This document shows, one piece after another, positions 1 through 9,271 of a stretch of DNA of 64,000 nucleotides. A model generated the notes under the pieces. The model was not told where the DNA came from and did not search any database. It saw nothing but the letters and a program-made list of their open reading frames with translations. Position numbers and translations under genes: made by a program. The stretch is taken from contig NZ_CP017113.1 of assembly GCF_001720465.1 (NCBI RefSeq), positions 1,612,001-1,676,000 on the forward strand, written 5' to 3'. Origin of the DNA: Porphyrobacter sp. LM 6 (GTDB taxonomy: Bacteria > Pseudomonadota > Alphaproteobacteria > Sphingomonadales > Sphingomonadaceae). Each line of letters opens with the position of its first letter. The first letter of the stretch is position 1.

Positions 1-522
1 GCCCAGCGCCAGATCAACACCAGCGAAGAGCAATATCTCCACATCATCGGCGCCAAGACAGCGGCGCTGTTCGCCGCCGCCAGCCAGATCAGTGCGGTGG
101 TGGCTGAATGTTCGGAAGAGCAGGAGCACGCACTCGAAGCCTATGGCCGCAATCTCGGCGTTGCCTTCCAGCTGGTCGACGATGCGATCGACTATGATTC
201 GGATGCAGCCCAGATGGGCAAGGAACAGGGCGACGACTTCCGCGAAGGTAAGATGACCTTGCCGGTGATCCTCGCCTATGCCCGCGGCAATGAGGAAGAG
301 CGCAAGTTCTGGAAGGATGCGATCATCGGTCATCGCACTTCGGATGCGGATCTTGCCCATGCGATCGAACTGATCAGCAAGCACAACGCGCTTGAAGATA
401 CCCGTGAACGCGCCCGTCACTTCGCGCACCGGGCGATCGACGCGATCTCGATCTTCCCCGATGGCAAGGCGCGTGCGGCGATGGCCGAAGCCGCGCAGTT
501 CGCGGTCGCGCGCGGGCATTGA
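1..522 (+). CDS. ispB: Polyprenyl diphosphate synthase, C-terminal part (5' truncated)
   Basis: The reading frame is open from the first base, so only the C-terminal 173 residues are present. These synthases condense isopentenyl diphosphate onto an allylic primer to make the quinone side chain. The fragment contains the KTA-LF segment typical of long-chain trans-prenyl synthases near its start, then the second aspartate-rich motif FQLVDDAIDYDSD that binds Mg-diphosphate, and a typical helical C-terminus. The stop codon lies just before hrpB. The symbol ispB is inferred from the long-chain type sequence; a shorter-chain synthase cannot be fully excluded because the chain-length-determining N-terminal half is missing. 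Confidence 0.85.
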   Translation, partial: AQRQINTSEEQYLHIIGAKTAALFAAASQISAVVAECSEEQEHALEAYGRNLGVAFQLVDDAIDYDSDAAQMGKEQGDDFREGKMTLPVILAYARGNEEERKFWKDAIIGHRTSDADLAHAIELISKHNALEDTRERARHFAHRAIDAISIFPDGKARAAMAEAAQFAVARGH

Positions 523-542
523 TCGGGCTATCGGCCGGGGCG

Positions 543-2978
543 ATGATCCCCGACCTTCCCATAAACGCTGTCCTGCCGCGCATCCGTGATGCGTTGGCCG
601 ATTACGGCGCAGGCGTGCTGATCGCGCCGCCGGGGGCGGGCAAGACCACGGCGGTGGCACCCGATCTGCTTGGGCAGGCATGGTGCACCGGGCAGATCAT
701 CATCACCTCGCCGCGCCGCGTGGCTGCGCGCGCTGCGGCGGAGCGTATGGCGGAGATCCTGGGCGAAGCGCCGGGCGAGACCGTGGGTTACATGACGCGG
801 CTCGACAGCAAGGTCTCTAACAGAACCCGCATCCTCGTCGTCACCGAGGCGATTCTGGTCAACCGGCTGGTCGAGAACCCCGAGCTTCCCGGTGTTTCGG
901 CGCTGCTGTTCGACGAGGCGCACGAACGCGCGCTCGATAGTGATCTCGCGCTGGCGCTGGCGCTTGAGACCCGCGCCGTGTTGCGCGAGGACCTGCGTGT
1001 GCTTGTGATGTCGGCCACGATTGATGGCACACGCTTTGGCCGGTTGCTGGGCGAAGATGCGCCAGTCATCGAAAGCGAGGGTCGAAGTTTTCCGCTGGAA
1101 ATCAAGTGGCTTGGCGGAGATGCCTCGCTCGCGATCGAAGATCGTATGGCGAGCGCTGTGATCACAGCGTGGCGCGAAACGGACGGCGACATCCTCGCCT
1201 TCCTTCCCGGCGTGCGCGAGATCGAGCGGGTGCGCGAGCGGCTGGAATCGCGCCTCGCCGACCCGCCGATCCACCCGCTCCACGGCCAGATCGAACCGGC
1301 AGCGCAGCGCGCCGCCATCCGGCGCGATCCGCAAGGTCGGCGCCGGATTGTGCTCGCCACTGCAATTGCCGAAACCTCGCTTACGCTCGACGGGGTGAGT
1401 GTCGTGGTTGACAGCGGTCTTGCACGTCTCGCCGAGTTTGACCGCACGGCAGGCACCACGCATCTCGTCACCCGCAGCGCCTCTCAGGCCTCGGCCGCGC
1501 AGCGTGCCGGTCGTGCCGCACGGCAGGGGCCAGGGGTCGCCTATCGGCTGTGGGAAGAAGCGGGCCACGCCGGCCGCCCCGAATTCGCGCCGCCAGAGAT
1601 TGTTCAGGCCGATCTCGCCCCTCTGCTGTTGCGGCTCGCCAAGTGGGGGACCAGCGATCCGGCGGGTTTGCCATGGCTCGACCCGCCGCCCGAGGCATCG
1701 GTTGCCGCCGCGCGAACTGCGCTTGAAGCTCTCGGCGCGCTTGATGCAGCCGGTCGCATCACGCCGTTTGGCGAAGCGATCGCCAGTCTGCCGATGTCGC
1801 CCGATCAGGCCGCCACGGTCCTCCATGGCGCAGCCGCCGGGGTGGGTGACGAGGCGGCGCGACTTGTCATGCTGTTGCAGGAACGCGGGCTGGGCGGGCG
1901 CGGCGAGGACCTGTTGCAGCGCATGAGCCGTTGGCGCGGGGATCGTGCGCCGCGCTCGGTCTCCGCTGCTCGGATCGCGCAAGGCTGGGCAGGGCAGGCG
2001 GCCAATTTGGCCAGCGTGATCGGCAAGAGTCCTGCAACCGATGCTGCAGAGGCGCTGGCGCTGGCCCGCCCGGCCTTCGTCGCACGGCGGCGCGACCAAT
2101 CGGGCGAGCAGTGGTTGAGTGTAGGAGGGCGCGGTTACGTGCTCGATCCTGCCTCGCCGCTCGCGCGGGCGGAATGGATCGTGATCGGCGACGCGCAAGG
2201 CCAGGCCAAGGGCGCGCGCATTACCGCCGGATGCGAAATCGCGTCTGAACGCATCGCCTCGCTGTTCGCGAGGGAACTTGAGGAGCGCGTTACAGCGCGC
2301 TGGAATGACGAAAAAGAACGGGTCGAGGCGCGGCGAGAGCGGCGCTTGGGCGCAATCGTGCTGGCCAGCGTTCCCGAACCTGCGCCCGATCCGGCAGCGG
2401 TGACTGCGATGCTCGTCAGGCAGGCACTCGCCCGGCTTGAACGGCAGTTCCCCGATGGTTTCCTGGCGCGCGCGCGGTTCGCCGGGGTGGCAGAGCTGTC
2501 GGAGGATCACTTGCGGGCCAGCGCCGATCAATGGCTTGTCCCGCTGCTGGCCGGGCGGCGCGATCTCGATCTGCCGCCGCATCGTTTCGCCGAGGCGGCG
2601 CTGGGTGCGATCGACTGGAACGTCCGGCAGGCGTTCGAGCGCGCGGCTCCTTCTCACTTCGGCACACCCGCCGATACCCGCCATGCGATCGATTATGCGG
2701 GCGACGATGCGCCGAGCGTCGAGGTGCGGGTGCAGGCTCTGTTCGGGCTGGATAGTCAGCCGATGATCGGCGAGACCCCGCTGCTGCTCAAGCTGACCAG
2801 CCCCGCGGGAAGGCCGATCCAGTCGACCCGCGATCTGCCCGGCTTCTGGCGCGGCAGCTGGCGCGATGTGGTGAAAGACATGAAGGGCCGCTATCCTAAA
2901 CACCGCTGGCCCGATCAGCCATGGCTGGAAAAGCCGAGCCTGAAGACGAAAAACGCCTTCAACCGCAGCGATTCGTGA
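543..2978 (+). CDS. hrpB: ATP-dependent RNA helicase HrpB
   Basis: DEAH-box helicase of 811 residues, the usual length for HrpB. Visible in order: Walker A GAGKT at about residues 31-35, DEAH at about 124-127, the SAT motif, the helicase C-terminal motif beginning IVLATAIAETSLT, the arginine-finger motif QRAGRAARQGPG, and the long HrpB-specific C-terminal region. An in-frame TTG at 519 would overlap the upstream gene by 4 nt, but the ATG at 543 follows a GGGG stretch and gives the normal MIPDLPIN start, so I chose 543. The biological role of HrpB in bacteria is poorly defined; RNA remodelling is assumed from the family. Confidence 0.93.
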   Translation: MIPDLPINAVLPRIRDALADYGAGVLIAPPGAGKTTAVAPDLLGQAWCTGQIIITSPRRVAARAAAERMAEILGEAPGETVGYMTRLDSKVSNRTRILVVTEAILVNRLVENPELPGVSALLFDEAHERALDSDLALALALETRAVLREDLRVLVMSATIDGTRFGRLLGEDAPVIESEGRSFPLEIKWLGGDASLAIEDRMASAVITAWRETDGDILAFLPGVREIERVRERLESRLADPPIHPLHGQIEPAAQRAAIRRDPQGRRRIVLATAIAETSLTLDGVSVVVDSGLARLAEFDRTAGTTHLVTRSASQASAAQRAGRAARQGPGVAYRLWEEAGHAGRPEFAPPEIVQADLAPLLLRLAKWGTSDPAGLPWLDPPPEASVAAARTALEALGALDAAGRITPFGEAIASLPMSPDQAATVLHGAAAGVGDEAARLVMLLQERGLGGRGEDLLQRMSRWRGDRAPRSVSAARIAQGWAGQAANLASVIGKSPATDAAEALALARPAFVARRRDQSGEQWLSVGGRGYVLDPASPLARAEWIVIGDAQGQAKGARITAGCEIASERIASLFARELEERVTARWNDEKERVEARRERRLGAIVLASVPEPAPDPAAVTAMLVRQALARLERQFPDGFLARARFAGVAELSEDHLRASADQWLVPLLAGRRDLDLPPHRFAEAALGAIDWNVRQAFERAAPSHFGTPADTRHAIDYAGDDAPSVEVRVQALFGLDSQPMIGETPLLLKLTSPAGRPIQSTRDLPGFWRGSWRDVVKDMKGRYPKHRWPDQPWLEKPSLKTKNAFNRSDS

Positions 2979-2993
2979 TTTAAGGGTGCAGCC

Positions 2994-3272
2994 ATGACGG
3001 CAAGGATCTACCAGCAGCCCAAGCACGCGATGCAATCGGGCAAGGCCCGCACCGATGATTGGGTGCTCGAGTTTGAACAGTCGGCGGCGCGCTTTGCCGA
3101 TCCGCTGATGGGCTGGACAGGGACGGGCGATACGCAGTCGCAGGTGCGGCTGACTTTCCCCAGCAAGGACGCGGCCAAGGCCTATGCCGAGAAATACGGC
3201 ATCACGGCGCGCGTTCACGCCACGCCGGCCAAGCGGCTCAAGCTCCAGGCCTACGCGGATAATTTTCGCTGA
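2994..3272 (+). CDS. NADH dehydrogenase-associated protein, NDUFS4/ETC complex I subunit family
   Basis: A 92-residue protein that begins MTARIYQQPKHAMQSG and ends in the aromatic/basic stretch KLQAYADNFR. This pattern belongs to the small ETC complex I subunit family (mitochondrial NDUFS4/AQDQ homologues), common in alphaproteobacteria as a gene outside the nuo operon. The central GWTGTGDTQSQVRLTFPSKDAA segment region is the family signature. It stabilises the peripheral NADH-oxidising arm of complex I in mitochondria; the bacterial role is inferred from homology. It starts 15 bp after hrpB and is followed 15 bp later by the SRP RNA, so it could be co-transcribed with hrpB. Confidence 0.87.
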   Translation: MTARIYQQPKHAMQSGKARTDDWVLEFEQSAARFADPLMGWTGTGDTQSQVRLTFPSKDAAKAYAEKYGITARVHATPAKRLKLQAYADNFR

Positions 3273-3287
3273 GTTGATTTTCTCGTC

Positions 3288-3395
3288 GAGCCACGCCATA
3301 TGCCCGCCCGGGAGTCGGGTGGACGTTTGCGTCCGCTCACCGAGTCAGGTCCGGAAGGAAGCAGCTCAGGTGGATTGCGGCGGGTCGCTCGGCTC
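3288..3395 (+). ncRNA. ffs: Bacterial small signal recognition particle RNA (4.5S)
   Basis: The hallmark apical loop GTCAGGTCCGGAAGGAAGCAGC region (3344-3365) is present intact, including the GGAA tetraloop and the symmetric and asymmetric internal loops that bind Ffh. The 5' GAGCC at 3288 pairs with GGCTC at 3391-3395, and the latter runs directly into a five-T tract, which fits a Rho-independent end. The length of about 108 nt matches the small SRP RNA. The ends are set from the pairing and are accurate to a few bases. The receptor gene ftsY is elsewhere in this window (49926-50849). Confidence 0.93.
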
Positions 3396-3403
3396 CTTTT
3401 TCC

Positions 3404-3889
3404 TCACTTTCCGGAACTGATGCGCATCCGCTCGCGGGCGGCGTTGCGCGATCCGGTTGCGGGGACGATCCCGGTAAAGCGCGCAAGGCCGAAAGGCGGC
3501 ATGTTGCCATAGACCGTCTCGTGGGCTCCGCCGGGCTCAGCATAGGTTTCGTGGTAGATACCCACCGTGCCGTCATTTCCGATCCGACGGTTGAATTCGG
3601 TCCATGCGGGCCAATGGTTGGCGTCTCGATCACGGGCATAGGCCTCGAGGCTGTCGAAATCCCGCCAGTACTGGATCAGCAATATCTGCCGCAGGCTGCA
3701 CAACGCATATTCGGTGCCGATAAAGCCGCTTTCCGGGTTCATGCTGAGTTCGCGGATCATCGGCCCCATCGCCCGGAACACCGGCAGCCATTTGCCGATC
3801 TTGTGGAAGTGGTTGATCCGCATGCCGATCATGAACACTACCAACGGGCCTTCATGCCTGTCGGTCATACGCCCCGGAATGATGGACAT
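3404..3889 (-). CDS. DUF4188 domain-containing protein
   Basis: A 161-residue protein starting MSIIPGRM, with the segment VVFMIGMRINHFHKIGKWLPVF typical of DUF4188. The ATG at 3889 is preceded by an AAAGGAGA ribosome binding site at ideal spacing; the open frame extends further 5' but without such a site. The family resembles a dimeric alpha+beta barrel (ABM-like) and some members are loosely annotated as phenylacetaldoxime dehydratase-like, but no function is established. It is convergent with the SRP RNA, its stop lying 8 bp beyond the RNA's T tract, and divergent from dnaX. Confidence 0.8.
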   Translation of the reverse strand: MSIIPGRMTDRHEGPLVVFMIGMRINHFHKIGKWLPVFRAMGPMIRELSMNPESGFIGTEYALCSLRQILLIQYWRDFDSLEAYARDRDANHWPAWTEFNRRIGNDGTVGIYHETYAEPGGAHETVYGNMPPFGLARFTGIVPATGSRNAARERMRISSGK

Positions 3890-4012
3890 GCTGCGCTTCT
3901 CCTTTGGCAAGGTGATCGAAACAAGCCGCTGGCCTGTCAAGGCGTATGGAATGTCGATGACTGGGTGTGAGGGCTTCGACATTCACCCGCAGCTTGCCTA
4001 CAGTGGCCCACG

Positions 4013-5791
4013 ATGAGCGATTCCGATCCCGAACTGCCCGAAGACGATACTGGCCCGACCGCTGAAGAGCTGGAGGCTGCCGGGCAAAGCGCCTTGTTCG
4101 GCGATCCCGCGCCTACCGCCCCGCCGCCCGCCAAGGTTGAGGCACCCGCGCCCACGCCAGTGGCAACTACCAACCAGCCCTATCGCGTGCTGGCGCGCAA
4201 GTATCGGCCGCAGACCTTCTCCGAGCTGATCGGGCAGGAGGCGATGGTGCGAACCCTCGCCAATGCCATCGCGCGCGACCGTCTGGCCCATGCCTTTCTG
4301 ATGACCGGGGTGCGCGGGGTCGGCAAGACGTCGACCGCGCGGCTCATCGCCAAGGCCTTGAACTGCGTCGGGCCGGACGGGCAGGGCGGTCCGACGATCG
4401 ACCCTTGCGGACAATGCGAGCCTTGCACCGCCATCGCGGAAGGGCGCCATATCGACGTGATCGAAATGGACGCGGCCTCGAACACCGGGGTCGACGATGT
4501 TCGCGAGATTATCGAACAGGTGCGCTACGCGGCGGTTTCGGCGCGCTACAAGATCTACATCATCGACGAAGTTCACATGCTGTCGCGCAACGCCTTCAAC
4601 GCGCTGCTCAAGACGCTGGAAGAGCCGCCGCCGCATGTGAAGTTCCTGTTTGCTACCACCGAGGTCGACAAGCTTCCCGTTACGGTTCTGAGCCGGACCC
4701 AGCGGTTCGACCTGCGCCGTATCCCTGCCGCACTGCTCGCCGAACACTTTGCCAAGGTGTGCAGTCTCGAGGGCGTCGAGGCCGAAGGCGAGGCGCTGGC
4801 GATCATCGCCAATGCCGCCGAAGGATCGGTGCGCGACGGGCTTTCGATCCTTGATCAGGCCATTGCACATGCGGACCTCGATGGCGAAGGCAAGGTCTCG
4901 GCGACGCGCGTGCGCGATATGCTGGGCCTCGCTGACAAGAGCGCGCAGCGGCGCCTGCTGGGCCATGTGCTCGAAGGCGACGCGCAGGCGCTGCTGGCGG
5001 CGGTGGACGAGCAATATGCGCTTGGCGTCGAGCCGCTGGCGCTGATGCGCGCGCTGATGGACCTCACCCACCGCATTACTCTAGCGCAGGTCTCCGGCGG
5101 CGAGCCCGACGCGCCTGCCGAGGAAGAACGCGCAGCGCTCGCCGATTTCGCCGCGCGGCTGGGCGCGGCGGAGCTGCATCGCTTGTGGCAATTGTTGCTC
5201 AAGGGACACGACGAAGTTCGCACCGGCCCCGATCCGCTGGTTTCGTTGCAGATGGCCTTGCTGCGGATTCTCCACGCGGCGCAGATGCCCGATCCGGGCA
5301 AGCTCGCCCGGCGGATCGAGGAACTGGCGGCAAGCGGCATGGTGGCCGCGCCTACGGGCGAGGGCGCTCCCGCCGCCGCCCCGGCGCCGGTGGCGGCCAC
5401 CCCTGCGCAAGACTGGGCAGCGCTGGTCGATGCGGTCGATGCCGCAGGCCAGTTGCGCGTTGCCCAGATGATGCGCGACCGGGTGCGGGTGATCGAACTC
5501 GGTTCTGAACGGCTCGTCTACCAGCAGGCGGACAACTTCCCCGATGACCCTGCGCCCGATATCCGCGAGGCGCTGTTCAAGGTTACCGGCAAGCGCTGGC
5601 TAGTGGAGCGTGGCACGGGCGCTGCCCAGCCTTCCCTGCGCGAAGTCGCCGAGGCCGAAGCCGTTGCCGAAAACGAGCGCATCCGGTCCGACCCGCTGGT
5701 CAAGGCCGCATTCGAAGCCTTTCCCGAAGCCGAGCTGATCGACGCCCCCGTCAAAGCCGCAGCCGGCGCGGGAAGCCCCCCGTGGAATTGA
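4013..5791 (+). CDS. dnaX: DNA polymerase III subunit gamma/tau
   Basis: Clamp-loader ATPase of 592 residues. The N-terminal 55 or so residues are a Pro/Ala-rich extension, common in sphingomonad DnaX. Then come the conserved YRVLARKYRPQTF start of the AAA+ domain, Walker A GVRGVGKTS at about residues 98-106, the four-cysteine zinc module (CGQCEPC part at about 130-140), and the DEVH/SRNAFNALLKTLEEPP sensor region near 186-205. The C-terminal third is tau-like and binds the polymerase alpha subunit. I see no A-rich slippery heptamer of the E. coli type, so there is no sign of programmed frameshifting to gamma. It is followed 13 bp later by ybaB, the usual pair. Confidence 0.96.
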   Translation: MSDSDPELPEDDTGPTAEELEAAGQSALFGDPAPTAPPPAKVEAPAPTPVATTNQPYRVLARKYRPQTFSELIGQEAMVRTLANAIARDRLAHAFLMTGVRGVGKTSTARLIAKALNCVGPDGQGGPTIDPCGQCEPCTAIAEGRHIDVIEMDAASNTGVDDVREIIEQVRYAAVSARYKIYIIDEVHMLSRNAFNALLKTLEEPPPHVKFLFATTEVDKLPVTVLSRTQRFDLRRIPAALLAEHFAKVCSLEGVEAEGEALAIIANAAEGSVRDGLSILDQAIAHADLDGEGKVSATRVRDMLGLADKSAQRRLLGHVLEGDAQALLAAVDEQYALGVEPLALMRALMDLTHRITLAQVSGGEPDAPAEEERAALADFAARLGAAELHRLWQLLLKGHDEVRTGPDPLVSLQMALLRILHAAQMPDPGKLARRIEELAASGMVAAPTGEGAPAAAPAPVAATPAQDWAALVDAVDAAGQLRVAQMMRDRVRVIELGSERLVYQQADNFPDDPAPDIREALFKVTGKRWLVERGTGAAQPSLREVAEAEAVAENERIRSDPLVKAAFEAFPEAELIDAPVKAAAGAGSPPWN

Positions 5792-5804
5792 GGAGTACCC
5801 CCTG

Positions 5805-6146
5805 ATGAAGTCGATGGAAGAGATGATGAAGGCAGCCCAGGCGGCGGCCGAGACCATCCAGAAGCAGATGAACGAGATGCAGGTGAAGCTCGACTCGATT
5901 GAGGTCGAGGGCACCGCGGGCGGCGGTCTGGTGAAGGTCCGCGCCAGCGCCAAGGGCCGCATCCTTGGTGTCAGCATCGACGACAGCTTGATGACCCCTG
6001 ATGACAAGCAAATCCTCGAAGATCTCGTCGCTGCCGCCTTCAACGATGCCCGCGACCGCGCCGACCGCGTGTCGAACGAGCAGATGAAGGAGATGCAAGG
6101 CTCGATGGGCCTGCCGCCGGGGTTCAATCTGCCCGGGCTGGGGTAA
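5805..6146 (+). CDS. ybaB: YbaB/EbfC family nucleoid-associated protein
   Basis: A 113-residue protein with the family pattern: an N-terminal amphipathic helix rich in Met, Gln and Lys (KSMEEMMKAAQAAAETI), a central beta segment with VEGTAGGGLVKV, and DDSLMTPDDKQILEDLVAAAFNDA. It acts as a DNA-binding dimer on the nucleoid. It is directly downstream of dnaX and very probably in the same transcript; in many bacteria recR follows, but here it does not, and lon is next. The C-terminus MGLPPGFNLPGLG is typical of alphaproteobacterial members. Confidence 0.94.
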   Translation: MKSMEEMMKAAQAAAETIQKQMNEMQVKLDSIEVEGTAGGGLVKVRASAKGRILGVSIDDSLMTPDDKQILEDLVAAAFNDARDRADRVSNEQMKEMQGSMGLPPGFNLPGLG

Positions 6147-6264
6147 GCGTTTTCAAGGTCGACCGCGTCCACAGCTTAGCTTGCGCGCCCCATTGCGGCG
6201 CGCCTGAGCGCTACCCATATTCCGATCAAAGGCAGGCCCACATGGCCGCCGTGGACACGAAAAT

Positions 6265-8673
6265 ATGACCCAGACCTACCCTCTCCTCCCGCTGCGCGAC
6301 ATCGTCGTGTTCCCCGGCATGGTCGTCCCGCTGTTTGTCGGGCGCGACAAATCCGTGGCGGCGCTGGAAGCCGCGATGGAAGCCTCCAAGGATATCGTCC
6401 TGCTCGCCCAGCTCGATCCGGGCTGCGATGATCCGGATGGCGATGATCTCTACGATGTCGGCGTGGTGGCGCAGGTGCTGCAGCTGCTGAAGCTGCCCGA
6501 TGGCACGGTGCGCGTGCTGGTCGAAGGCAAGTCCCGCGCCCGCCTCGCTGCGCTCGAGGACGTCGGCACCCACTTGCTGGCCGAGGTCGAGGCGGTCACG
6601 CCCGAGACCGTTGCCGGCAGCGAAGTCACCGCGCTGATGCGCCAGGTGGTCGAGCAGTTCGGCGAATATGTGAAGCTCAACAAGAAGCTTGGAGAAGATG
6701 CCGGGGTCGACCTTTCCGAGGTCGATGATGCCGGGCAGCTGGCCGATACCATCGCGGCTGCGATTAGCGCCAAGGTGTCGGACAAGCAGGGCCTGCTGAC
6801 CGAGACCAATCCCCTGAAGCGGCTCGAACTGGTGATGTCCTTCATGGAAGGCGAGCTGTCGGTGCTCCAGGTCGAACGCCGCATCCGCGGGCGCGTGAAG
6901 CGCCAGATGGAGAAGACCCAGCGCGAATATTACCTCAACGAGCAGTTGAAGGCGATCCAGTCCGAACTGGGCGGCGGCGACGACGGCGAGGGTAACGAGA
7001 TCGCCGAACTCACCGAGAAGATCGAGAAGACCAAGCTTTCCAAGGAAGCCCGCGCAAAGGCCAATGCCGAGCTCAAGAAGCTGCGTTCGATGCAGCCGAT
7101 GAGCGCTGAGGCAACCGTGATCCGCAACTATCTCGACGTGCTGCTCGGCCTGCCGTGGGGCAAGAAGTCGAAGCTGAAGAAGGACATCGGTCGCGCACAG
7201 GCGATCCTCGATGCCGATCACTATGCGCTCGAGAAGGTCAAGGACCGCATTGTCGAGTATCTCGCGGTGCAGGCACGCACCAATAAGCTGAAGGGGCCGA
7301 TCCTGTGCCTCGTCGGCCCGCCGGGCGTGGGCAAGACCTCGCTCGGCAAGTCGATCGCCAAGTCGACGGGCCGCGAATTCGTGCGGCAGTCGCTGGGCGG
7401 CGTGCGTGACGAGGCGGAAATCCGCGGCCACCGCCGCACCTATATCGGCTCGATGCCGGGCAAGATCGTTGCCAACCTCAAGAAGGCGGGGACCAGCAAT
7501 CCGCTGTTCCTGCTCGACGAGATCGACAAGCTCGGACAGGATTTCCGCGGCGATCCGGCTTCGGCGCTGCTCGAAGTGCTCGACCCGGAACAGAACGCGA
7601 AGTTCCAGGACCACTATCTGGAGCTGGACCTCGACCTTTCGGACATCATGTTCGTTTGCACCGCGAACAGTCTCAACCTGCCGCAGCCGCTGCTCGACCG
7701 GATGGAGATCATCCGGCTCGAAGGCTACACTGAGGACGAGAAGGTCGAGATTGCCCAGCGCCACCTCGTGGAAAAGCAAGTGAAGGCGCACGGCCTCAAG
7801 AAGGGTGAATTCACCCTCAAAGAAGAGGCTCTGCGCGATCTCATCCGCTATTACACACGCGAGGCCGGTGTCCGCACGCTCGAGCGCGAGATCGCCAAGC
7901 TGTGCCGCAAGTCCCTGCGCCGGATCCTCGAGAAGAAGTCCGACAGCGTCACGATCACGCCGGAAAACCTCGGCGAGTTCTCGGGCGTGCGCAAGTTCAA
8001 GCATGGCGTGTCCGAAGCCGAGCCGCAGGTCGGCGCGGTGACGGGGCTGGCGTGGACGTCGGTTGGCGGCGAGTTGCTCACCATCGAAAGCGTAACCACC
8101 CCGGGCAAGGGCGAGATCAAGACCACCGGCAAGCTCGGCCAGGTCATGAATGAGAGCGTCCAGGCGGCCTTCAGCTTTGTGAAGGCGCGCGCGCCCGCCT
8201 ATGGCATCAAGCCGAGCGTCTTCAATCGCAAGAACATCCACATCCACCTGCCCGAAGGTGCGGTGCCCAAGGACGGGCCGAGTGCCGGCATCGGGATGGT
8301 CACTTCGATCGTCTCGACCCTGAGCGGTATTCCCGTGCGGCCCGAAGTGGCGATGACCGGTGAAGTCACGCTGCGCGGCCGGGTGCTGGCTATCGGCGGG
8401 TTGAAGGAAAAGCTGCTCGCGGCGCTGCGGGGTGGGATCAAGACGGTTCTCATCCCCGAGGACAACGTCAAGGATCTGGCCGAAATCCCCGCCAACGCGA
8501 AGGAAGGGCTGGAGATCATCCCTGTCGCGCATGTCGACGAGGTGCTGGCGCGCGCGCTGACCCAGCCCCTTGAGCCGATCGAATGGACCGAGGCCGATGA
8601 TCTGGCGAGCCAGCCGGGCGGCGCTCCGGCGGCTGCCGCTCCGGTCGCGGGGGAGAACCCGACCGCACATTGA
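6265..8673 (+). CDS. lon: ATP-dependent endopeptidase La (Lon)
   Basis: Full-length 802-residue Lon protease for degradation of misfolded and regulatory proteins in the cytoplasm. N-terminal substrate domain beginning [15 protein letters not shown], Walker A GPPGVGKT at about 352-359, Walker [11 protein letters not shown], and the C-terminal protease domain with the catalytic Ser-Lys dyad: Ser in [10 protein letters not shown] at residue 673 and Lys in GGLKEK at residue 716. The tail after about 780 is Pro/Ala-rich. The gene follows a 118 bp spacer that holds a GC-rich hairpin (6183-6203). The HU gene follows, the same order as lon-hupB in many proteobacteria. Confidence 0.97.
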   Translation: MTQTYPLLPLRDIVVFPGMVVPLFVGRDKSVAALEAAMEASKDIVLLAQLDPGCDDPDGDDLYDVGVVAQVLQLLKLPDGTVRVLVEGKSRARLAALEDVGTHLLAEVEAVTPETVAGSEVTALMRQVVEQFGEYVKLNKKLGEDAGVDLSEVDDAGQLADTIAAAISAKVSDKQGLLTETNPLKRLELVMSFMEGELSVLQVERRIRGRVKRQMEKTQREYYLNEQLKAIQSELGGGDDGEGNEIAELTEKIEKTKLSKEARAKANAELKKLRSMQPMSAEATVIRNYLDVLLGLPWGKKSKLKKDIGRAQAILDADHYALEKVKDRIVEYLAVQARTNKLKGPILCLVGPPGVGKTSLGKSIAKSTGREFVRQSLGGVRDEAEIRGHRRTYIGSMPGKIVANLKKAGTSNPLFLLDEIDKLGQDFRGDPASALLEVLDPEQNAKFQDHYLELDLDLSDIMFVCTANSLNLPQPLLDRMEIIRLEGYTEDEKVEIAQRHLVEKQVKAHGLKKGEFTLKEEALRDLIRYYTREAGVRTLEREIAKLCRKSLRRILEKKSDSVTITPENLGEFSGVRKFKHGVSEAEPQVGAVTGLAWTSVGGELLTIESVTTPGKGEIKTTGKLGQVMNESVQAAFSFVKARAPAYGIKPSVFNRKNIHIHLPEGAVPKDGPSAGIGMVTSIVSTLSGIPVRPEVAMTGEVTLRGRVLAIGGLKEKLLAALRGGIKTVLIPEDNVKDLAEIPANAKEGLEIIPVAHVDEVLARALTQPLEPIEWTEADDLASQPGGAPAAAAPVAGENPTAH

Positions 8674-8808
8674 TGAGCGCTGCGGCGGGGCGATGCGTCG
8701 ACCCGCTGCCGCGCCTGACGTGTCTGCCGTTTTTTTGCAGGCGCGCGCCCTAGGCTGCCCAATTCGGGACGTCTCGGAGCGAAGCCGCTGTGCGGGCCCT
8801 ATTTGCCT

Positions 8809-8837
8809 TTGACAGTCTCCGGAAAAACGGCTCAATC
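8809..8837 (+). promoter_or_regulatory. Possible sigma-70-type promoter of the HU gene
   Basis: A perfect -35 hexamer TTGACA (8809-8814) is followed after 17 bp by TCAATC, a weak -10, about 65 bp before the HU start codon. The -35 match is seen in the sequence; use as a promoter is inference. The 228 bp gap between lon and the HU gene holds no other gene I can support. Confidence 0.35.
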
Positions 8838-8901
8838 TGCCGCCTTTCGCAAGCGCGATTCACGACATTCCAACGTACATCTCAAGTGAGGGGGATCCCA
8901 C

Positions 8902-9174
8902 ATGAACAAGAACGACCTGATCAGCGCCGTCGCCGATACCAGCGGTCTGTCCAAGAGCGATGCCGCGAGCGCGGTTGAAAGCGTGTTCGACACGATTACC
9001 AAGGCCCTTTCGGGCGGCGACGAAGTGCGTCTGGTCGGGTTCGGCACCTTCTCGGTGGCCAAGCGCAAGGCTTCGACCGGCCGTAACCCGCGCACGGGAG
9101 AGCCGATGAAGATCAAGGCGTCGATCCAGCCGAAGTTCAAGGCGGGCAAGGGTCTGAAGGACGCGGTCAACTAA
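8902..9174 (+). CDS. hupB: HU family DNA-binding protein
   Basis: A 90-residue histone-like protein, the standard HU length. It begins MNKNDLISAVADTSGLSKSDA and has the DNA-intercalating beta-arm signature GFGTFSVAKRKASTGRNPRTGEP with the invariant RNPxTG, then the C-terminal helix FKAGKGLKDAVN. HU bends and compacts DNA as a dimer. It has a good AGTGAGGGGGATCC-type ribosome binding region just upstream, stands alone downstream of lon, and is closed by a strong terminator. Confidence 0.96.
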   Translation: MNKNDLISAVADTSGLSKSDAASAVESVFDTITKALSGGDEVRLVGFGTFSVAKRKASTGRNPRTGEPMKIKASIQPKFKAGKGLKDAVN

Positions 9175-9216
9175 GTCCGCGCCGGATCCGGCAACGTTTC
9201 ACACAGGGGCAAAAGA

Positions 9217-9248
9217 AAACCCCGCCAGCCTCGCGGCCGGCGGGGTTT
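9217..9248. terminator. Bidirectional Rho-independent terminator
   Basis: Inverted repeat AAACCCCGCC (9217-9226) and GGCGGGGTTT (9239-9248) with a GC-rich 12 nt centre that can extend the stem. A-rich sequence precedes it and T-rich sequence follows, so it can stop transcription from both the HU gene and the convergent lipoprotein gene. Confidence 0.85.
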
Positions 9249-9271
9249 CTCTTTGCCTCATGCAAACGCGC

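Noticed and set aside
528..3299. 923-codon open frame on the minus strand across hrpB
   Set aside because: Antisense shadow of a well-supported helicase in GC-rich DNA; the translation is Arg/His/Gly-rich with no motif.
4013..5791. Programmed frameshift in dnaX
   Set aside because: I looked for an A-rich slippery heptamer and a following hairpin in the middle of the gene and saw none.
6226..8835. 869-codon open frame on the minus strand across lon
   Set aside because: Shadow of lon; composition is typical of an antisense frame and no domain is visible.
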